Positions 33,238-45,494 of a DNA stretch of 64,000 nt are shown here, piece after piece. Both the position numbers and the translations under genes were made by a program. Numbering within the stretch: the stretch's first letter is position 1; every line of letters begins with the position of its first letter. The stretch covers positions 4,666,011 through 4,730,010 of the forward strand of contig OX421495.1 of NCBI GenBank assembly GCA_949126835.1, written 5' to 3'. The notes below the pieces were generated by a model. It did not search any database and was not told where the DNA came from. It worked only from the letters and a program-made list of their open reading frames with translations. This stretch comes from Anisus vortex (lineage: Eukaryota; Mollusca; Gastropoda; Planorbidae).

Positions 33238-34115
33238 GAGTAATAATAATAGCCAAATAATAATATTTGTATAGCGCATATCCCGTTGGGAACAGTTCTT
33301 TGCGCCGTCAACAGTTACAGACAGAGTACAGACAACGAATTAAGGACGAAAATGTATACATGTACAGGTGAATACTGCTACTTGAATAGATGGGTCTTCA
33401 GCCGACTCCTGAAGGTGTTGAAGCTAGGGCTCTGGCCGAGCGGTAGCCAGTGCAGAGATCTTCTTCTTAAGGACCAGTCGGGAAGCACAGCTCTGGACAC
33501 GTTGGAGGCCCTGAAGGGAGGAGGCCGAGAGGCCAGCCAAGATCAAATTGCGATAATCCAAGCGGGAAACGAGGAGAGAGATGACAAGCTTAACACAAGC
33601 TTCCTTAGTGAAATAGCGACGGATGGCGGCAATACGACGCAGGTGGAAGAAGCAGATTTTGACGACGAAGGATATGTGGGGCTGCATGTACAGCGTGGAG
33701 TCCAGAAAGACGCCGAGGCTCTTGACAGTTGGGGACAAAGGTACTGTTGCGTCGGCCAGCTAAAGATCGGACGCAGTGAGGGACACGACCCTCTGTCTCG
33801 TACCGACGATAAGAGGTTCAACTTGAACTTGTTTTCCGTCATCCAGTTCTTGATGGCCAGGAAACAAATGGAAATAGAAGCAAGGAGCCCGTCGAAGTCT
33901 TCAGGCTCATCACTGTTATAGAGCTGGGTGTCATCGGCGAAATAATGATATTTCAGTTTGTGGCGTTCGATGACAAAGGAGAGGGGTTGGGTGTAAAGTG
34001 TGAAAAGAACTCGGCCAAAGACAGACCCATGTGGCACACTATGGCAGACATGAACAGGCTGGGAGGATAGAGTAGACAGACAGCCGAAGCTGACAGCCGG
34101 TAGTCACTACTTAGA
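33238..34115 (-). pseudogene. CR1/L2-like LINE fragment containing the RT catalytic box
   Basis: The minus strand has 'FADDTQLY' near 33935, the RT palm motif with the catalytic aspartate pair. 'GSVFGRVLFTLYTQPLS' lies upstream. A frameshift near 33740 leads to 'SLGVFLDSTLYMQPHI' and 'LVSRLDYRNLILAGLSAS'. Coding is then cut and rejoined to the C-terminal 'FRSRLKTHLF'. The 3' UTR has 'cgggatatgcgctatac' and an (ATT)n tail near 33240. The copy is 5'-truncated, frameshifted and internally deleted. The plus-strand open frame opposite it is a shadow. Confidence 0.88.
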
Positions 34116-34300
34116 CTACTTTATATACTACCCAGGTAGCAACCCAGCGGGCGGTAGTGTTCAGTCTTCTTCGGAACAAGGTTGTGAGTTGGAGGTCCAG
34201 AAAAGCATGCACGTCACGCTGCACAACTGGACAGCAGTTCTAAACTCTAACAAAAATGCCGTAAATTGAGGCACTCATATTTGACGCATGGAATAGTCTT

Positions 34301-34541
34301 CCAGAATGCTACAGTTAGGAGTAGAAGTTGGCATTTGGAGTGCTGACGATCTTCGAGTCAACATATTCGTGCGAGCAAGCGTTCTCTTGCATGAAATATA
34401 ATAAAAAGTAAAGTAAGAAGTCAACTAACAAATAAAAATCTAGAGGCGTGCTTGAAACTGAAAACAACAAGTTATGAGCCAGATTTAGCCAAACTTTCAA
34501 AGGCATGCAAGGCCAATGCTCCCATTGATGTAACTATTGTA
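34301..34541 (+). pseudogene. hAT transposase C-terminal (dimerisation) domain remnant
   Basis: In one frame, 34328-34408 reads 'FGVLTIFESTYSCEQAFSCM'. This is the hAT C-terminal signature (…FGSTY.CEQ.FS.MK…). A one-base shift near 34402 leads to a second frame with 'SKVRSQLTNKNLEACLKLKT' and 'YEPDLAKL', the rest of the same domain. Stops upstream of 34328 show decay. The match is to the family that includes ZBED5/FAM200-like Buster transposases. It is not functional. Confidence 0.8.
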
Positions 34542-34873
34542 ACTATCTATTATTCAATAATTATAGTTATAGGCCTACTATTTGATTACTAATTTTATTA
34601 TTCTAGCAGAGCTAGCTAAAATACTTTAATATATTTTGTGCGAAACATTTGTATATTTTAGATGAATAAATAGGCCCCTATTATTTCATATTTAAAGCTA
34701 TTTATTTTAAATCAAAATTCAATTTTGTAGGCCCTTTAGGTATGGCTAATCCTACTCCTAATCAAATACGATAATAATGAAAAAAAAAAGTGGCTCTTTA
34801 AAAACTGGTAAATTGTGTAAATTGTAGCTTTTGGCTCTTCCGCCTCAAAAGGTTGCCGACCCCTGGGTTAGTC

Positions 34874-35190
34874 GGGTGGATGGAGCAGTGGGAATGGGGG
34901 AGGGGGGGGGGAAGGGGACTTGTTTTAGATATCGATTGTATCCCGAGTGTGTAGCAACCGAGGCATGTTTGTTGATCGTATGTTGCTGTCGCTGTTGGTG
35001 GCTTTGTCGCTGTTTCCGTTTGACACGCACACACACACCTCTCTTTGACGTGCATGATGAGTGCTTGCTAGCTGGCGTGTGTGAATGTGGGCTGTGCTGA
35101 GACGACTGTAGTGTGTGTATTGTGTACCGGTGTGGTGTTGTGGTCGTACGGCATAGTGACACACACACGCGTGGGTAGCAGCTATCTAGT
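34874..35190. other. Unassigned DNA
   Basis: G run near 34903-34912 and some GT/CA tracts; no gene recognised. Confidence 0.4.
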
Positions 35191-35194
35191 CATA

Positions 35195-35560
35195 CATAGA
35201 GAGATATAGACAAACAGCAAAGACAGTCGAGACAGATGATAGATGAAAGGATAGATAAGCAAATAGACCAACGACAGACAGATAGAGATGTGCTAAATAG
35301 AGTGACATAAATAGATATAAAGATACAAAGATAGAAACGCCATTAGAAAGATACATACATAGATAGATAGATCCATAGATAGATGGATGGGTAGATAGAT
35401 AAGTAAAGAGACAGACCCATAGACAAACTGACTGACAGACACACGATTGATTGATAGAAGAAACGGACTGACAGAGTGGGTGGCAGACAGACAGATGACA
35501 CGTAGATATAAAAGTAAATAAAGGGACGGATGAACAGACAGACAATCAGACAGACATTCA
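35195..35560. repeat. Degenerate GATA/GACA microsatellite
   Basis: Continuous 'agatagat', 'agacagac' and 'gatggatg' words. Confidence 0.88.
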
Positions 35561-36398
35561 GAAAGCGCCTTACTTTGATTTAAACCTTCTTTTACAAACA
35601 TACCCCGCTAAATCTGATCTTTTTAAAGCTTGAAAACTACAACATCATCAACTACAGATCAAGACTAGAAGTAGAAAAAAACAACAACAAATGACGCCCG
35701 TACGGTTTAGCTTTACGCATATCGATCTACTGATCCAACAAGCACCGAAGCAATAATACGGGACGGATTCTAGATAGGAAGGACACGCAACATTCCCGCC
35801 CTCGCGCAATTGACCTCGGAAAAGAGAGATGTAAGAACAAAAAAAAACAAACACAGAAAATTCACGAGTCAAGCAGACACGAAATTTTCTCCCAGAATTC
35901 TGCCCCCCCCCCCTTTTTCTATCTCACAGACGACCGTCATTGATGTTCAATTGTAGTGTCGGCTTCCTGTCTGGCGCGTCTTATTGTTACCTAGGTTACA
36001 GGGTAATTGGCCGCGCATGCAACTTCCCCGGCGAGATCACGTGTCTCGGACACTTGTAAATGAGAGGGTTTTAGTTTCTCGTGCAATTGGGAGTATGCAG
36101 ATATATTTGGATTATATAAAAAGAGGAGCCCAGCGGGCACACCACATCGAATCGACGGGAAAAAATCGTGGAAACCACGTGGAAATCTGGGAATATGAAA
36201 GCTTTCTTCAACACCGTATCGTTCTTGTGTTTGTGTGTGTGTGTGTGTGCGTGCGTGCGTGCGAGCGTGCGTGTGTGTGTGTGTGTGGTAAAACTGACAA
36301 ATTAAAAATGTTATAAATAATTTATGTATGTGGGACTCAGGAAACAAAAAGAGAGCAACAATTCCCCCAAATAATTGCCCGAATCAACTTAGCAGAAA
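35561..36398. other. Unassigned DNA with (GT)n and a MITE end
   Basis: A (GT)n/(GCGT)n tract lies at 36226-36288. At 36129-36190 is one end of the 'cccagcgggcacaccac' foldback MITE seen complete at 56693. No gene recognised. Confidence 0.5.
36129..36190 (+). mobile_element. Foldback MITE, left end only
   Basis: 'cccagcgggcacaccacatc' and 'gtggaaaccacgtgg' match the left half of the element at 56693-56794. Confidence 0.6.
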
Positions 36399-36490
36399 GC
36401 GAATTAATGTAACAATAATGAGCCAGTGAAATTAATGTAAAAATAATGAGCCAGTGACATTAATGTAACAATAATGAGCGAGAGAAATTA
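36399..36490. repeat. 28-bp tandem repeat, 3 copies
   Basis: Units of 'attaatgtaacaataatgag' plus 'ccagtgaa'. Confidence 0.85.
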
Positions 36491-37225
36491 ATGCGTTCCA
36501 TTTCGTTAGAAACTGGAGTTAGATCAAACCCAAACATTGGTCGTGAAACGTTTCAAACAAAAACAATGGCGAATGTAGGTCGTCTGCTAGACAAAAGCTC
36601 ACACATTTCAAAATTCGATTTTGAGTTTCCTCCCCTTGGTTTTAAAAAAAGAAATCGAATTATTTGTGTATGTGTTTCTTATTGATTGTTATTGTCGTTT
36701 TTTGTCGATTGTTGTAATATGACTCAGGTCACTTCAGATATTGTATTATAAATAAATGATCCACTATGTGAGCTGGTGTGTTTGTTTGTGTGTATGTGTG
36801 TGTGGAACATGTGTTTACAGTTTACACCTGTGTGTGTGTGTGTGCTCTGTGTGCAGGTAAAAGCTCTTTAACAATATCGTCGTCCATGTTTTTCCCCATC
36901 TTGACAAAGTACATTGAAAAACCAAAACACAAACTAATGGATATATGCCGCGTTACTTGACATTCAACTGGAGGCTCCTGGAAGCTGCCACTTTCGACAA
37001 ACTCTTGCAGATTAATTATCATTAACTTTTTTCTTGTTTTATAAAGAGATTTTGAAACCTTACACTTTTCCGAGTTATTTTTCTTGTTTAAAAAAGTAAG
37101 CCTAATGATTATATAAGAAACCAGCGTTAACTCTTTCAATACGTTTAGCCATACTGTATGCCGGAACATTATGGCTCGGTTTGATTTTACGTATAGAAAG
37201 AGTTAAATTAGAGTAAAACAGTAAT
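36491..37225. other. Unassigned DNA
   Basis: A GT-rich tract lies at 36773-36845. No recognised gene. Confidence 0.4.
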
Positions 37226-37478
37226 CGTTTGAGGCACGATGTCGAGCGGCCTGAGTTCGAACCCTGATTACGGCTAGGATTTGTTCTCCGGGACTGGAGG
37301 GTGTCCCTGAGTCTACCCAGCTCTGATGGGTACCTGACATTAGTTGGGGGTAAAGTATAAGCGGCTGGGCATTGTGTTGGCCGCACAATCCCCTAGTATG
37401 CAGTGGCCACAGAACCTGGTGAACGCTGCTTCACTGGCCCTATGATCAGTTTGGTCCGTAGGGATACTTTAATTTACT
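37226..37478 (+). mobile_element. SINE family A copy
   Basis: Head degenerate with box-B-like 'gagttcgaaccc'. The full body has 'gtccctgagtctacccagct', 'ggcggctgggcattgtgttg', 'acctggtgaacgctgcttca' and the 3' end 'ggtccgtagggatacttta'. Confidence 0.85.
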
Positions 37479-39364
37479 TAATATTTTCAGGGCCTTGTTG
37501 CTCCTTGGGACCGCTGAGGCACTTTCACTGTCACGATTTCCACATCATAGCCCTGGCATCAAGATACATTATTTATTAAATATACAGTATTAAGTAAAGT
37601 TATCCAATCGGACTAATTTGACTCCTAGGTGCGGTAAATTTCACGGGATAATAGAGTATTGTGTAGCTAGCACAATGCAGGCCGCATTGCCCCCAAATGT
37701 TGGAGAAATTAGACGCCCACTTCCGGTAGGGGCTGAACAAGCAGGAAGTCTCCGAGAAAAAAATAATATTTTAGGTCAGTGAAATGCAAAACACTTTATC
37801 CTTTCCCTTGCCCCCCCCCCCTCCCCAAGCCTCCATATTGGAACTATGGGGCGTGGTTTGAACAGTAAACGTAACAGCATTGCTTCCCATTGTGCCATAA
37901 CTGTAAACCATGTATTTTTGTGTGAGTTTTTTATTTTAATATTAGTCATTGTCATCGTTTACAAATTAAAAGCAACAAAACAACAAATAATGAATAAATT
38001 TATGTCTGTTGTGTTGATGACCGCACGTGCGATTTGGTTCTCGACCAAAGTGGATTGGTCACGTGACTTTATTCCTCATTCTATCATTAACTACATAAAA
38101 ACTGACCTTTTCATGTAGTATACTATAATTGCCTAAAAAAAACAACCATAAATGGACTCACCTTTTCATTCTCCGCCATGTTTACGCACGTTACGCAGGT
38201 CACGGTGGTCCGGCATGCAAGCCGTCATGATGTCCTATCTGGCACCATCCATCTTCTTCTTCCCCTCCTCCCGGCCATGACATGCCTGGCCGATGGTATA
38301 ATCCGTTTCCATGGCTAAAAAACCCAGCCGTCTGCCGTGAGTCATTGCAGAATTTTTTTCAAAACAAAAACAAACTAAAAATCTGGCCAAAAAGAATGCA
38401 GATTTATCCTAAACAACAGATCGTCTGCTAAAAGGGATTTCCCGTTTATTCTTATACCAGAAACGACGAAATGACAATTTCACTTGCCTATATAATCCTT
38501 TTAAGGCAGTGTCCATATAAAATTAAGAATTAAATAAAAAAGATGACCATCGTCCCACAATGCTTGAAGAAATCTGGGAAGTGTTTGTTTTCTTCTCAAT
38601 CACATTCGCCGAATCTGGACGAAATTATCAGGTATCCGGTTCACTCCCTTGCCATTAGCCCGCCTGCTGCTGTTGAAAAAAAAAAAAGAATAAAAAGACA
38701 TATTACACAAGTTAAGCATATGCTCAAGCTAAAATATCCTCCTCCCCCTCCCCGTCCTCCAATTCCACCCTCTCTTTTCCCGCCCCCGCCCTTCCTTTCA
38801 ATCTTGATGGGCAATTTTCGACCCATTCCAATGAATAATTAATGCTGCAAAAAAGGGGGATAATTTTTAAAAAGGATGTCGCTGGGGAAAATAATGTTTA
38901 AAAAAACCTGGCCTATTATAATGATTTCTGTGTGCCAGTTGGCCACAGAATGTGCCAACATCCGTCGGGTCGGGTTTCGTATTTGGCCTGCTACATGAGC
39001 TTCATAATTATTATTTAGTCAAGTGACGCTTTAGACAGCGGCGGAGAACGGAGAATACATAAGAAAGGGCAGTGTGGCTCCCCATTCCCTCCTTGTGTGT
39101 GTTTGGGGGGGGGGGGGGGGGAAGGAAGATTGTGTATTAATTGGGCATAAATTTGCTTGCATTGAGTCTGGATGGGCCATTAATGGCCATGGGCTAGTAG
39201 CTTATCTAAATGTCTGTGGTCAGGGATGTGAATGGACAGAATGTCAAGTCGCCCTAACTAATGTTAGATTTTATATTGTTATCGGAACAGACACAGGACT
39301 TCAGACCAACCCGAGGATGAAATTGGATTTGATGTACGAATTGTCTCTGAACAATCCCGTCATA
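37479..39364. other. Unassigned DNA
   Basis: C run at about 37810-37821, C-rich stretch at 38739-38790 and G run at 39103-39121. Open frames here show no recognisable domain. Confidence 0.4.
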
Positions 39365-40205
39365 ACAAACATATCAATGTACTTTTCCCGTATAGGCTAC
39401 CAACATAGTATTGTACTTTTCCTATAAACCAACATATCATTGTACATTTTCCTTAAACCAACATATCATTGTACATGTTCCTTAAAGCAACATTTCATTG
39501 TACATTTCTCGTAGACCAGCATATCATTGTACATTTTCCTTAAACCAACATATCATTGTACATGTTCCTTAAACCAACATATCATTGTACATTTATAGTA
39601 GACCAGCATATCATTGTACATTTTACTTAAACCAACATATCATTGTACATTTTACTTAAACCAACATATCATTGTACATTTCCCGTAAACCAACATATCA
39701 TTGTACATTTATAGTAGACCAGCATATCATTGTACATTTTACTTAAACCAACATATCATTGTACATTTTACTTAAACCAACATATCATTGTACATTTCCC
39801 GTAAACCAACATATCATTGTAAATTTCCCGTATACCAACATATCATTATACATTTTCCGTAAACCAACATATCATTGTAAATTTCCCGTAGACCAACATA
39901 TCATTATAAATTTCCCGTATACCAACATATCATTGTGCATTTCCCGTATACCAACATATCATTGTGCATTTCCCGTAGACCAACATATCATTATACATTT
40001 TTCGTATACCAACATATCATTGTGCATTTCCCGTATACCAACATATCATTATACATTTCCCGTATACCAACATATCATTATACATTTCCCGTATACCAAC
40101 ATATCATTATACATTTCCCGTATACAACATATCATTATACATTTCCCTTATACCAACATATCATTATACATTTCCCGTATACCAACATATCATTGTGCAT
40201 TTCCC
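39365..40205. repeat. 29-bp minisatellite
   Basis: About 28 units of 'ccaacatatcattgtacatt' plus 'tcccgtata'. Subtypes cluster: 'cttaaa' types near 39540-39790 and 'gtata' types after 39900, consistent with segmental duplication inside the array. All plus-strand frames are open by repeat composition. Confidence 0.93.
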
Positions 40206-41119
40206 GTAAACTGAACTGTACGGTTTCTAAGTAAAATAAAAAAAAAACATTTATACTCGCGAATAGGTCGCACCATTACTTTTAGGGATCTACACTGCCT
40301 TTTAACTGGTTCAGACCATCTTACAACATTAACATAACTGAACTGTACGGTCTCGAAGTAGAAATAAATCACCGGTAACATTATTTCTGTTCCAACTAAT
40401 CTCTCTATGATTTAGTTTGGAATTATGGCTGCACGGATCGATTCAGTTTTAATGTAATTTTCTCCACCCCAACCCTCCCCCTCCCCCACCCCACACACAC
40501 AACATTCGCCTATTATGTAGACATTTTCTATGGCCAGTTTTTGGCTCATTAAATATACATTCCACCACAGGAATGAATAAACAAAATACACATTGACATA
40601 ATACATCCGACAGAAAAGAACGAATTTATAATAGGAAGGAGCGAATGGAACCGAATAACCTAGAAAAGAACTGCTTTTCATTCTGTTGGTCAGTTACTTA
40701 AAGTACCATCGTATTCTTTATGACACCCCTTCCCCCCCCCCCTCCATCCTTCTCTCCATCTATTCGTTATTTATCCGTCTAGTCTTGTAGATGTTCAACT
40801 ATCCGTCCCACCCATTACACATATGCATGTTTTGTCTCCAGCCATCCATCACTACACTCGTCCTGTCTGTGTTATGTAATATGTATCCGTCGATGCCAGC
40901 CGGTCAATGAGTCATCAAACGAAGATGGATATAGATCTAACTTAATTATGTTCTCGTTACATTTATTTGCATAAAGCAGTCTATAGAAAAAAAAAATAGA
41001 TAAAAAAATAATTAATCTAATTCTAGATATAAAACATGAAAGTTGTATAACTAAACAAACTCGATCTATTCTAACACAAAGGCTGCATAAATCTATTAGA
41101 CTTCCAGGCAACATTTATA
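40206..41119. other. Unassigned DNA
   Basis: Two copies of 'actgaactgtacggt' about 120 bp apart flank 40206-40345. No gene recognised. Confidence 0.4.
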
Positions 41120-41545
41120 AACCTAGTGAATCTAAAACCTACACGTTGTATCAATAGACCTAGTCACTCTAAAACCTACAAGTTGTATTTATATACCAAG
41201 TGGATCTAAAACCTACAAGTTGTGTCGATAGACCTAGTCACTCTAAAACCTACAAGACAAATTGTATGTTAATAGACCTAGACAATCTAAAACCTACAAG
41301 TTGTATTTATATACCTAGTGGATCTAAAACCTACAAGTTGTGTCAATAGACCTAGTCACTCTAAAACCTACAAGACAAATTGTATGTTAATAGACCTAGT
41401 CAATCTAAAACCTACAAGTTGTAAACCTAGTAAATCTAAAACTTAAAACCTACTAAAACCCTACAAGACAAATTGTATTGATAGACCTACTGAATCTAAA
41501 ACCTACAAATGTTGTATTAATAGACCTACTCACTATAAAATCCTA
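41120..41545. repeat. ~38-bp tandem repeat, irregular
   Basis: About 10 units of 'atagacctagtcactctaaa' plus 'acctacaagttgtat'. Alternating subtypes give an approximate two- to three-unit higher-order pattern. Confidence 0.88.
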
Positions 41546-41894
41546 CAGCTTGCTTTGCTCCTTAAATAATGCACGAACATAAAATATCACGGCAAATTCA
41601 TGTCCAGCAGTGAAGATAAAAACTACAACCAATGATTTATGGGTTAAACTCAACAGTGAGACATTCACAGGCCTAATACAATATTGCGCTTTATGTTCTG
41701 AAAGAAAAACCGATATGATGACAGTCATAATTTTATCATTTGTCTACGTCATAGTGCTAATGACTCTATAGATATAGAATAATCTAGATCGATGTGAGAA
41801 ACTAAAAACATTAGATCTGAAGACAGTTGTCTCTTTTGAGTAGTTTATCTTTGTGTATTGTAGTTTATTTGATTATCATCAGATGCCTATTTGC
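41546..41894. other. Unassigned DNA
   Basis: No recognised feature. Confidence 0.4.
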
Positions 41895-42090
41895 CTTATG
41901 TTATCTTATACATTACAGACGCTCCTTCTATAAAGAAAATTTTTGCGTCCTACGCACATTCGTGGTTAGAGTCTAGTCATGCATTTCTATTGGTGTTTTA
42001 AATGCTGTTAAGTTACAGGTTTTCCTGGTTTGTTCAGGCAACCCATTCCATGACCGGATGCCACTCGGGAAGAAAGAGTACTTATATGCA
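41895..42090 (-). mobile_element. LINE 3' fragment, SFFPSGI family
   Basis: The reverse complement carries the tail ('tagaaggagcgtctgtaatg') and the coding end ('gcatccggtcatggaatggg'). Confidence 0.75.
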
Positions 42091-42607
42091 TATCTGAAGC
42101 GGTGTGTTGCTGTTTGTTAATTGGGATTATATCAATGCAGATTTTATAGTGGTCAAATCTGAAAAACAACAAACCTGAAACCAGTGCAATGTCCAACAGG
42201 TTTTTACTAATGTTGATTATATCTACTGTTTATTTAGCGATGGTTGTGCAACTGAAAAAAAATTTGAAAGGCAGAAAGGAATTCATCGATTATTGCATAG
42301 GTTCACAACGGGGGCGTTATCGCCTCCCGGGGGGTGGTGAGAAGCTTTAGTGGGGCGCTGACGTTCCCGGGGGCGATTAGGGGGGGGGGCGGTGAAGGGC
42401 AAGTGGTCGGTACACACATACCTGATATAATTTGAACACCTCAGCTATTTGAATCGATTAGTTTTTGGATGAAACGTGATGTAAACGCTAGTGCTGCTAA
42501 ACATGTGATATCTCACAATAGTAGACCTACATATAATTATACTAATAAGAAATAGGAATCGCAATGGACTTTTCGAATAAGTAGGAGTCAGTATTAGTCA
42601 AGTCAGG

Positions 42608-42690
42608 TGTGCAGCCGGCTGGTCCTGTGGTTAGTTCATCGGACTGTCAAAGGACGCAAGGCGGGTTCTATCCCTGCCGCCGACCGATCT
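42608..42690 (+). mobile_element. SINE family B head inside hAT element
   Basis: 'ggctggtcctgtggttagtt' and 'gcgggttctatccctgcc'. A matching but shorter SINE piece occupies the same place in the relative at 62080-63051, so it is now part of the element. Confidence 0.75.
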
Positions 42691-42879
42691 ATGCACTCAA
42701 ATAATCGTAAGCTTAAAGTAACGCTTGATTGTCTGGTAGCGTGGACGCATCCAGTTATAAAGAAAATTGTGATGTCTTTAGATGCTAATATTTATATTAT
42801 GTTGATATCAGTTTTACTGAGATGTCCTTTAATGCGTTCTAATTTTAGTGTGTCTAAATATAATAATATTGTTAAGCGG

Positions 42880-44399
42880 AATAGATACGTAGTAATCATA
42901 CAAACTGGGTATTAATGTAATGTTTGAAAATATACATATAAATTCTTTACTCAGAAATTATGTATATAATTTTACAATACTTTTTACAGTTTGAACATTT
43001 CAAAGCTACAAATTGTAAGCCATTTATTTTATATACCAGAAAAAAATCATTCGAAATATTAGCTCAAATGAAATGGGTTAATTATCTCCCTTTAATTGAA
43101 AAATGTTTCCACATTTGATTTAATAGTGATGCCAAACAAGTTCTGTTTTGTAATATAACAAATATTACTGACTAGTTATTATTTCTTTATATAAATTTAA
43201 CATTATGGTATACATAACAAGATTTAATTATTAGAGAATTAAAATAATTTACGTTAAACAGTTGTAAATAAATATTTCCTACATTAATTGTTTGTTTATT
43301 TAAGGAGTTTATACTTTAAAAATTAATAATTACAGAAACTACATACTATAGTGCTATTAAATAAGTCTCTTATATTTCTAAATTGATGATACAAATAAAT
43401 TTGTTATATAATTAATTATATTTATGTTGAATTAAAAAAGATGAGCATAATTAGTCTGTATCAAATAATAAGCGGTCAAGTGAAGGTGACCACTTTGTAT
43501 GCTTAAAACAGCTTTGATGTGCGATAAAATCTGTTCACAGGTGAAAGTTAAACCAATTAGCTGAAAGTAAAGGAGCGAATGTCAATCAGTTTTCGAATAG
43601 CAGATGACTTTCCTAAACAGCTTCCTCCTAGATTTTTGTCCGCAAATGGGCACATTTGGATGCACATTTTTTTAATGTTTAAAATTCAACTTGCTCCGTT
43701 TTAAAATCGCCAATATCCCTTCACTTAAAAAAAGATTTACATCTAAGAAGTTTGTAGTAATATCAAACCAGTTAGGCTTGGTGTAGAATAAAAAAAAATT
43801 AGTCCATCAAATTGATTTAAGTCCATCCTTTGATTAGAAAACTCCGCTTTGAGTGCTTCTGTGTACTTCTGAAAAAGCCCAACTATCTATCTTAATATAT
43901 TCTTTAACATAGGCATGTACATGTAGTTAAATGTTTTGAAATTGTTTTTAGGGCAAGATATGTCCAATTTCAATGCAAATTTATTCCAGTGCATATGTAA
44001 ATGCAAGTTCAACTCACTGCAATGTGTCAGAAACATCGGCTTCAACAGTCAGTTTTCCTCATTCAAAAACATCGGCTTCAACAGTCAGTTTTCCTCATTC
44101 AGAAACATCGGCTTCAACAGTCAGTTTTCCTCATTCAAAAACATCGGCTTCAACAGTCAGTTTTCCTCATTCAGAAACATCGGCTTCAACAGTCAGTTTT
44201 CCTCATTCAAAAACATCGGCTTCAACAGTCAGTTTTCCTCATTCAAAAACATCGGCTTCAACAGTCAGTTTTCCTCATTCAGAAACATCGGCTTCAACAG
44301 TCAGTTTTCCTCATTCAAAAACATCGGCTTCAACTTTCAGTTTTCCTCATTCAGAACCGGAAAATGTTTGGCACGCGTGCCTTTGGTTGCCGACTCCTG
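42880..44399 (+). mobile_element. hAT GGGGTCGGCAACC-family sequence to its right end
   Basis: The core landmark 'atacaaactgggtattaatg', then 'attatctccctttaattga', 'agacgactt'-type and 'aaaagcccaactatctatct' blocks, and the right end 'ggttgccgactcctg' at 44385-44399. No left end is present. It lies inside the CATAGG element. Confidence 0.75.
44030..44356. repeat. 36-bp minisatellite inside a hAT element
   Basis: Nine units of 'aaacatcggcttcaacagtc' plus 'agttttcctcattcag'. Single-copy versions occur at the same place in the related elements (for example near 13261, 27270 and 60217), so it grew from hAT sequence. Units end 'cattcaa' or 'cattcag' in near-alternation, a 72-bp dimer pattern. All three plus frames are open because 36 is a multiple of 3. 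Confidence 0.93.
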
Positions 44400-44569
44400 A
44401 TTTATATTACATTATTATTAATAATATATGTAGTACTTTTATTGTCTCGATATAAGTTTGCATTGTTTGCCATTTTTATAATTTTGTTGTTATGTCTTTG
44501 ACTAGATCTATGTCTTTATTGTAGGCTAAGAATGTACTAAGTTAATATTGTTCAATGTTCATTGACGAG

Positions 44570-44770
44570 GATTACAAGCGATGGCTACCTCACACAGAGA
44601 CACAGAGGTTGGTTAGCAGAAGATGACCGTTTAAATATAATGTATGAGTATGAGACTTGCGTTCGCTGTTCGAGTTTTTGAAAAGCAAATGCGATTCTTT
44701 GAGAGAAATTGAATCAGTTTCTCCAGGTCTGTGGGTTTTGGCAACAATTTTGTAATGCATTCTTATCACC
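44570..44770 (+). pseudogene. Possible hAT transposase fragment
   Basis: Short in-frame stretches 'WLAEDDRLNIMYEYE' (about 44617-44661) and, after a shift, 'FEFLKSKCDSLREIES' resemble the region of hAT transposases that follows the '(H/T)RWLSRG..L.R.YELR' motif. Several stops and frame changes interrupt it. Weak on its own, but its place inside a hAT element supports it. Confidence 0.4.
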
Positions 44771-45206
44771 CTCTTTTGTGGAAAGAGGATTTTATGCTAA
44801 TACCATTTGGTTGAAAAAAAAAAAAAAAAAAAAACAAACAAGCTGCAAATAGTGAAGCTTGGAGACCTAAGGCTTTTGCAACCAAAATTTTAACAAATTA
44901 AGACAAACTGCTAGCAACACACCAGGCAAACGATTCACATTAATATTGATCTTGTTAAGCCTTTTGTTTAGGTAATTTTTTTATCTATTAATTCGTACAA
45001 TATGTTTCCTTTTCAGTTTTTTTAACGATAATAAATAAGCACACAAATCTGGACGGCCTACGAAAAATTGCGGAAACTATATTGACCCTTTAACTTCATG
45101 AGGGTTGGGGGGAATTTACGCTAAAAAAAGGTGTGAGGCGGTGAGCGGAAATGTTTTTTTAAAGGGGGCGATGAGCCGAAAAAAGTTGCGAACCTATGGT
45201 TTATTG

Positions 45207-45486
45207 GAAGCTTTTTGTGCGTTGGCAACAGGGCGCTGTAACAAATGGATACATAATTAAATGTCTGATAATAGTAGCAAAGATATTTGTTCATGTTGTT
45301 TTGTATGTACGGCACAAATTATTGACACTTTGTTATTGAAACGTACAGTTTGGATTCCACAAATCGGACATCAATAAATAAAGATACTAACTTCAACGTG
45401 AAGTAAAGTTTGTCTCCTGCTTTTATTCAGGTCTAATTTGTTGGACTTTCATTTAGACACAGCAATGACTGTCTGTACGAGAGTTC
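45207..45486. other. Unassigned DNA
   Basis: No recognised feature. Confidence 0.4.
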
Positions 45487-45494
45487 ATTTAGAC

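Larger units (their letters stand above)
33063..34865 (+). mobile_element. hAT transposon remnant with transposase C-terminus
   Basis: The ends are 'caggggtcggcaacctgcgg' and 'ggttgccgacccctg', with subterminal 'ctcgcgagccgcatgcggct' and 'tggctcttccgcctc'. The perfect 8-bp TSD 'ggttagtc' is at 33055-33062 and 34866-34873. Inside are an antisense LINE (33238-34115) and a decayed transposase C-terminus (34301-34541). The rest is AT-rich. A deleted relative of an autonomous element. Confidence 0.9.
42296..45198 (+). mobile_element. hAT element with CATAGG ends, long copy
   Basis: The left end is 'cataggttcacaacg' and the right end 'gttgcgaacctatg'. The flanks are 'gattattg' (42288-42295) and 'gtttattg' (45199-45206), 7/8 with central TA. 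The subterminal sequence is G/C-rich ('gggggcgatgagccg'). Its interior includes a family-B SINE head, a large block of the GGGGTCGGCAACC family (about 42880-44399) and a possible transposase remnant at 44570-44770. A shorter relative is at 62080-63051. Confidence 0.75.

Noticed and set aside
33286..33921. 211-codon plus-strand frame
   Set aside because: It lies antisense to a LINE RT whose FADD box and other motifs are clear on the minus strand.
39759..40214. 151-codon plus-strand frame
   Set aside because: 29-bp array with no stops; the residue pattern repeats every 29 residues in all frames.
43936..44501. Three overlapping ~155-codon plus-strand frames
   Set aside because: All three frames are open because the 36-bp unit is a multiple of three without stops; the array lies inside a hAT element.
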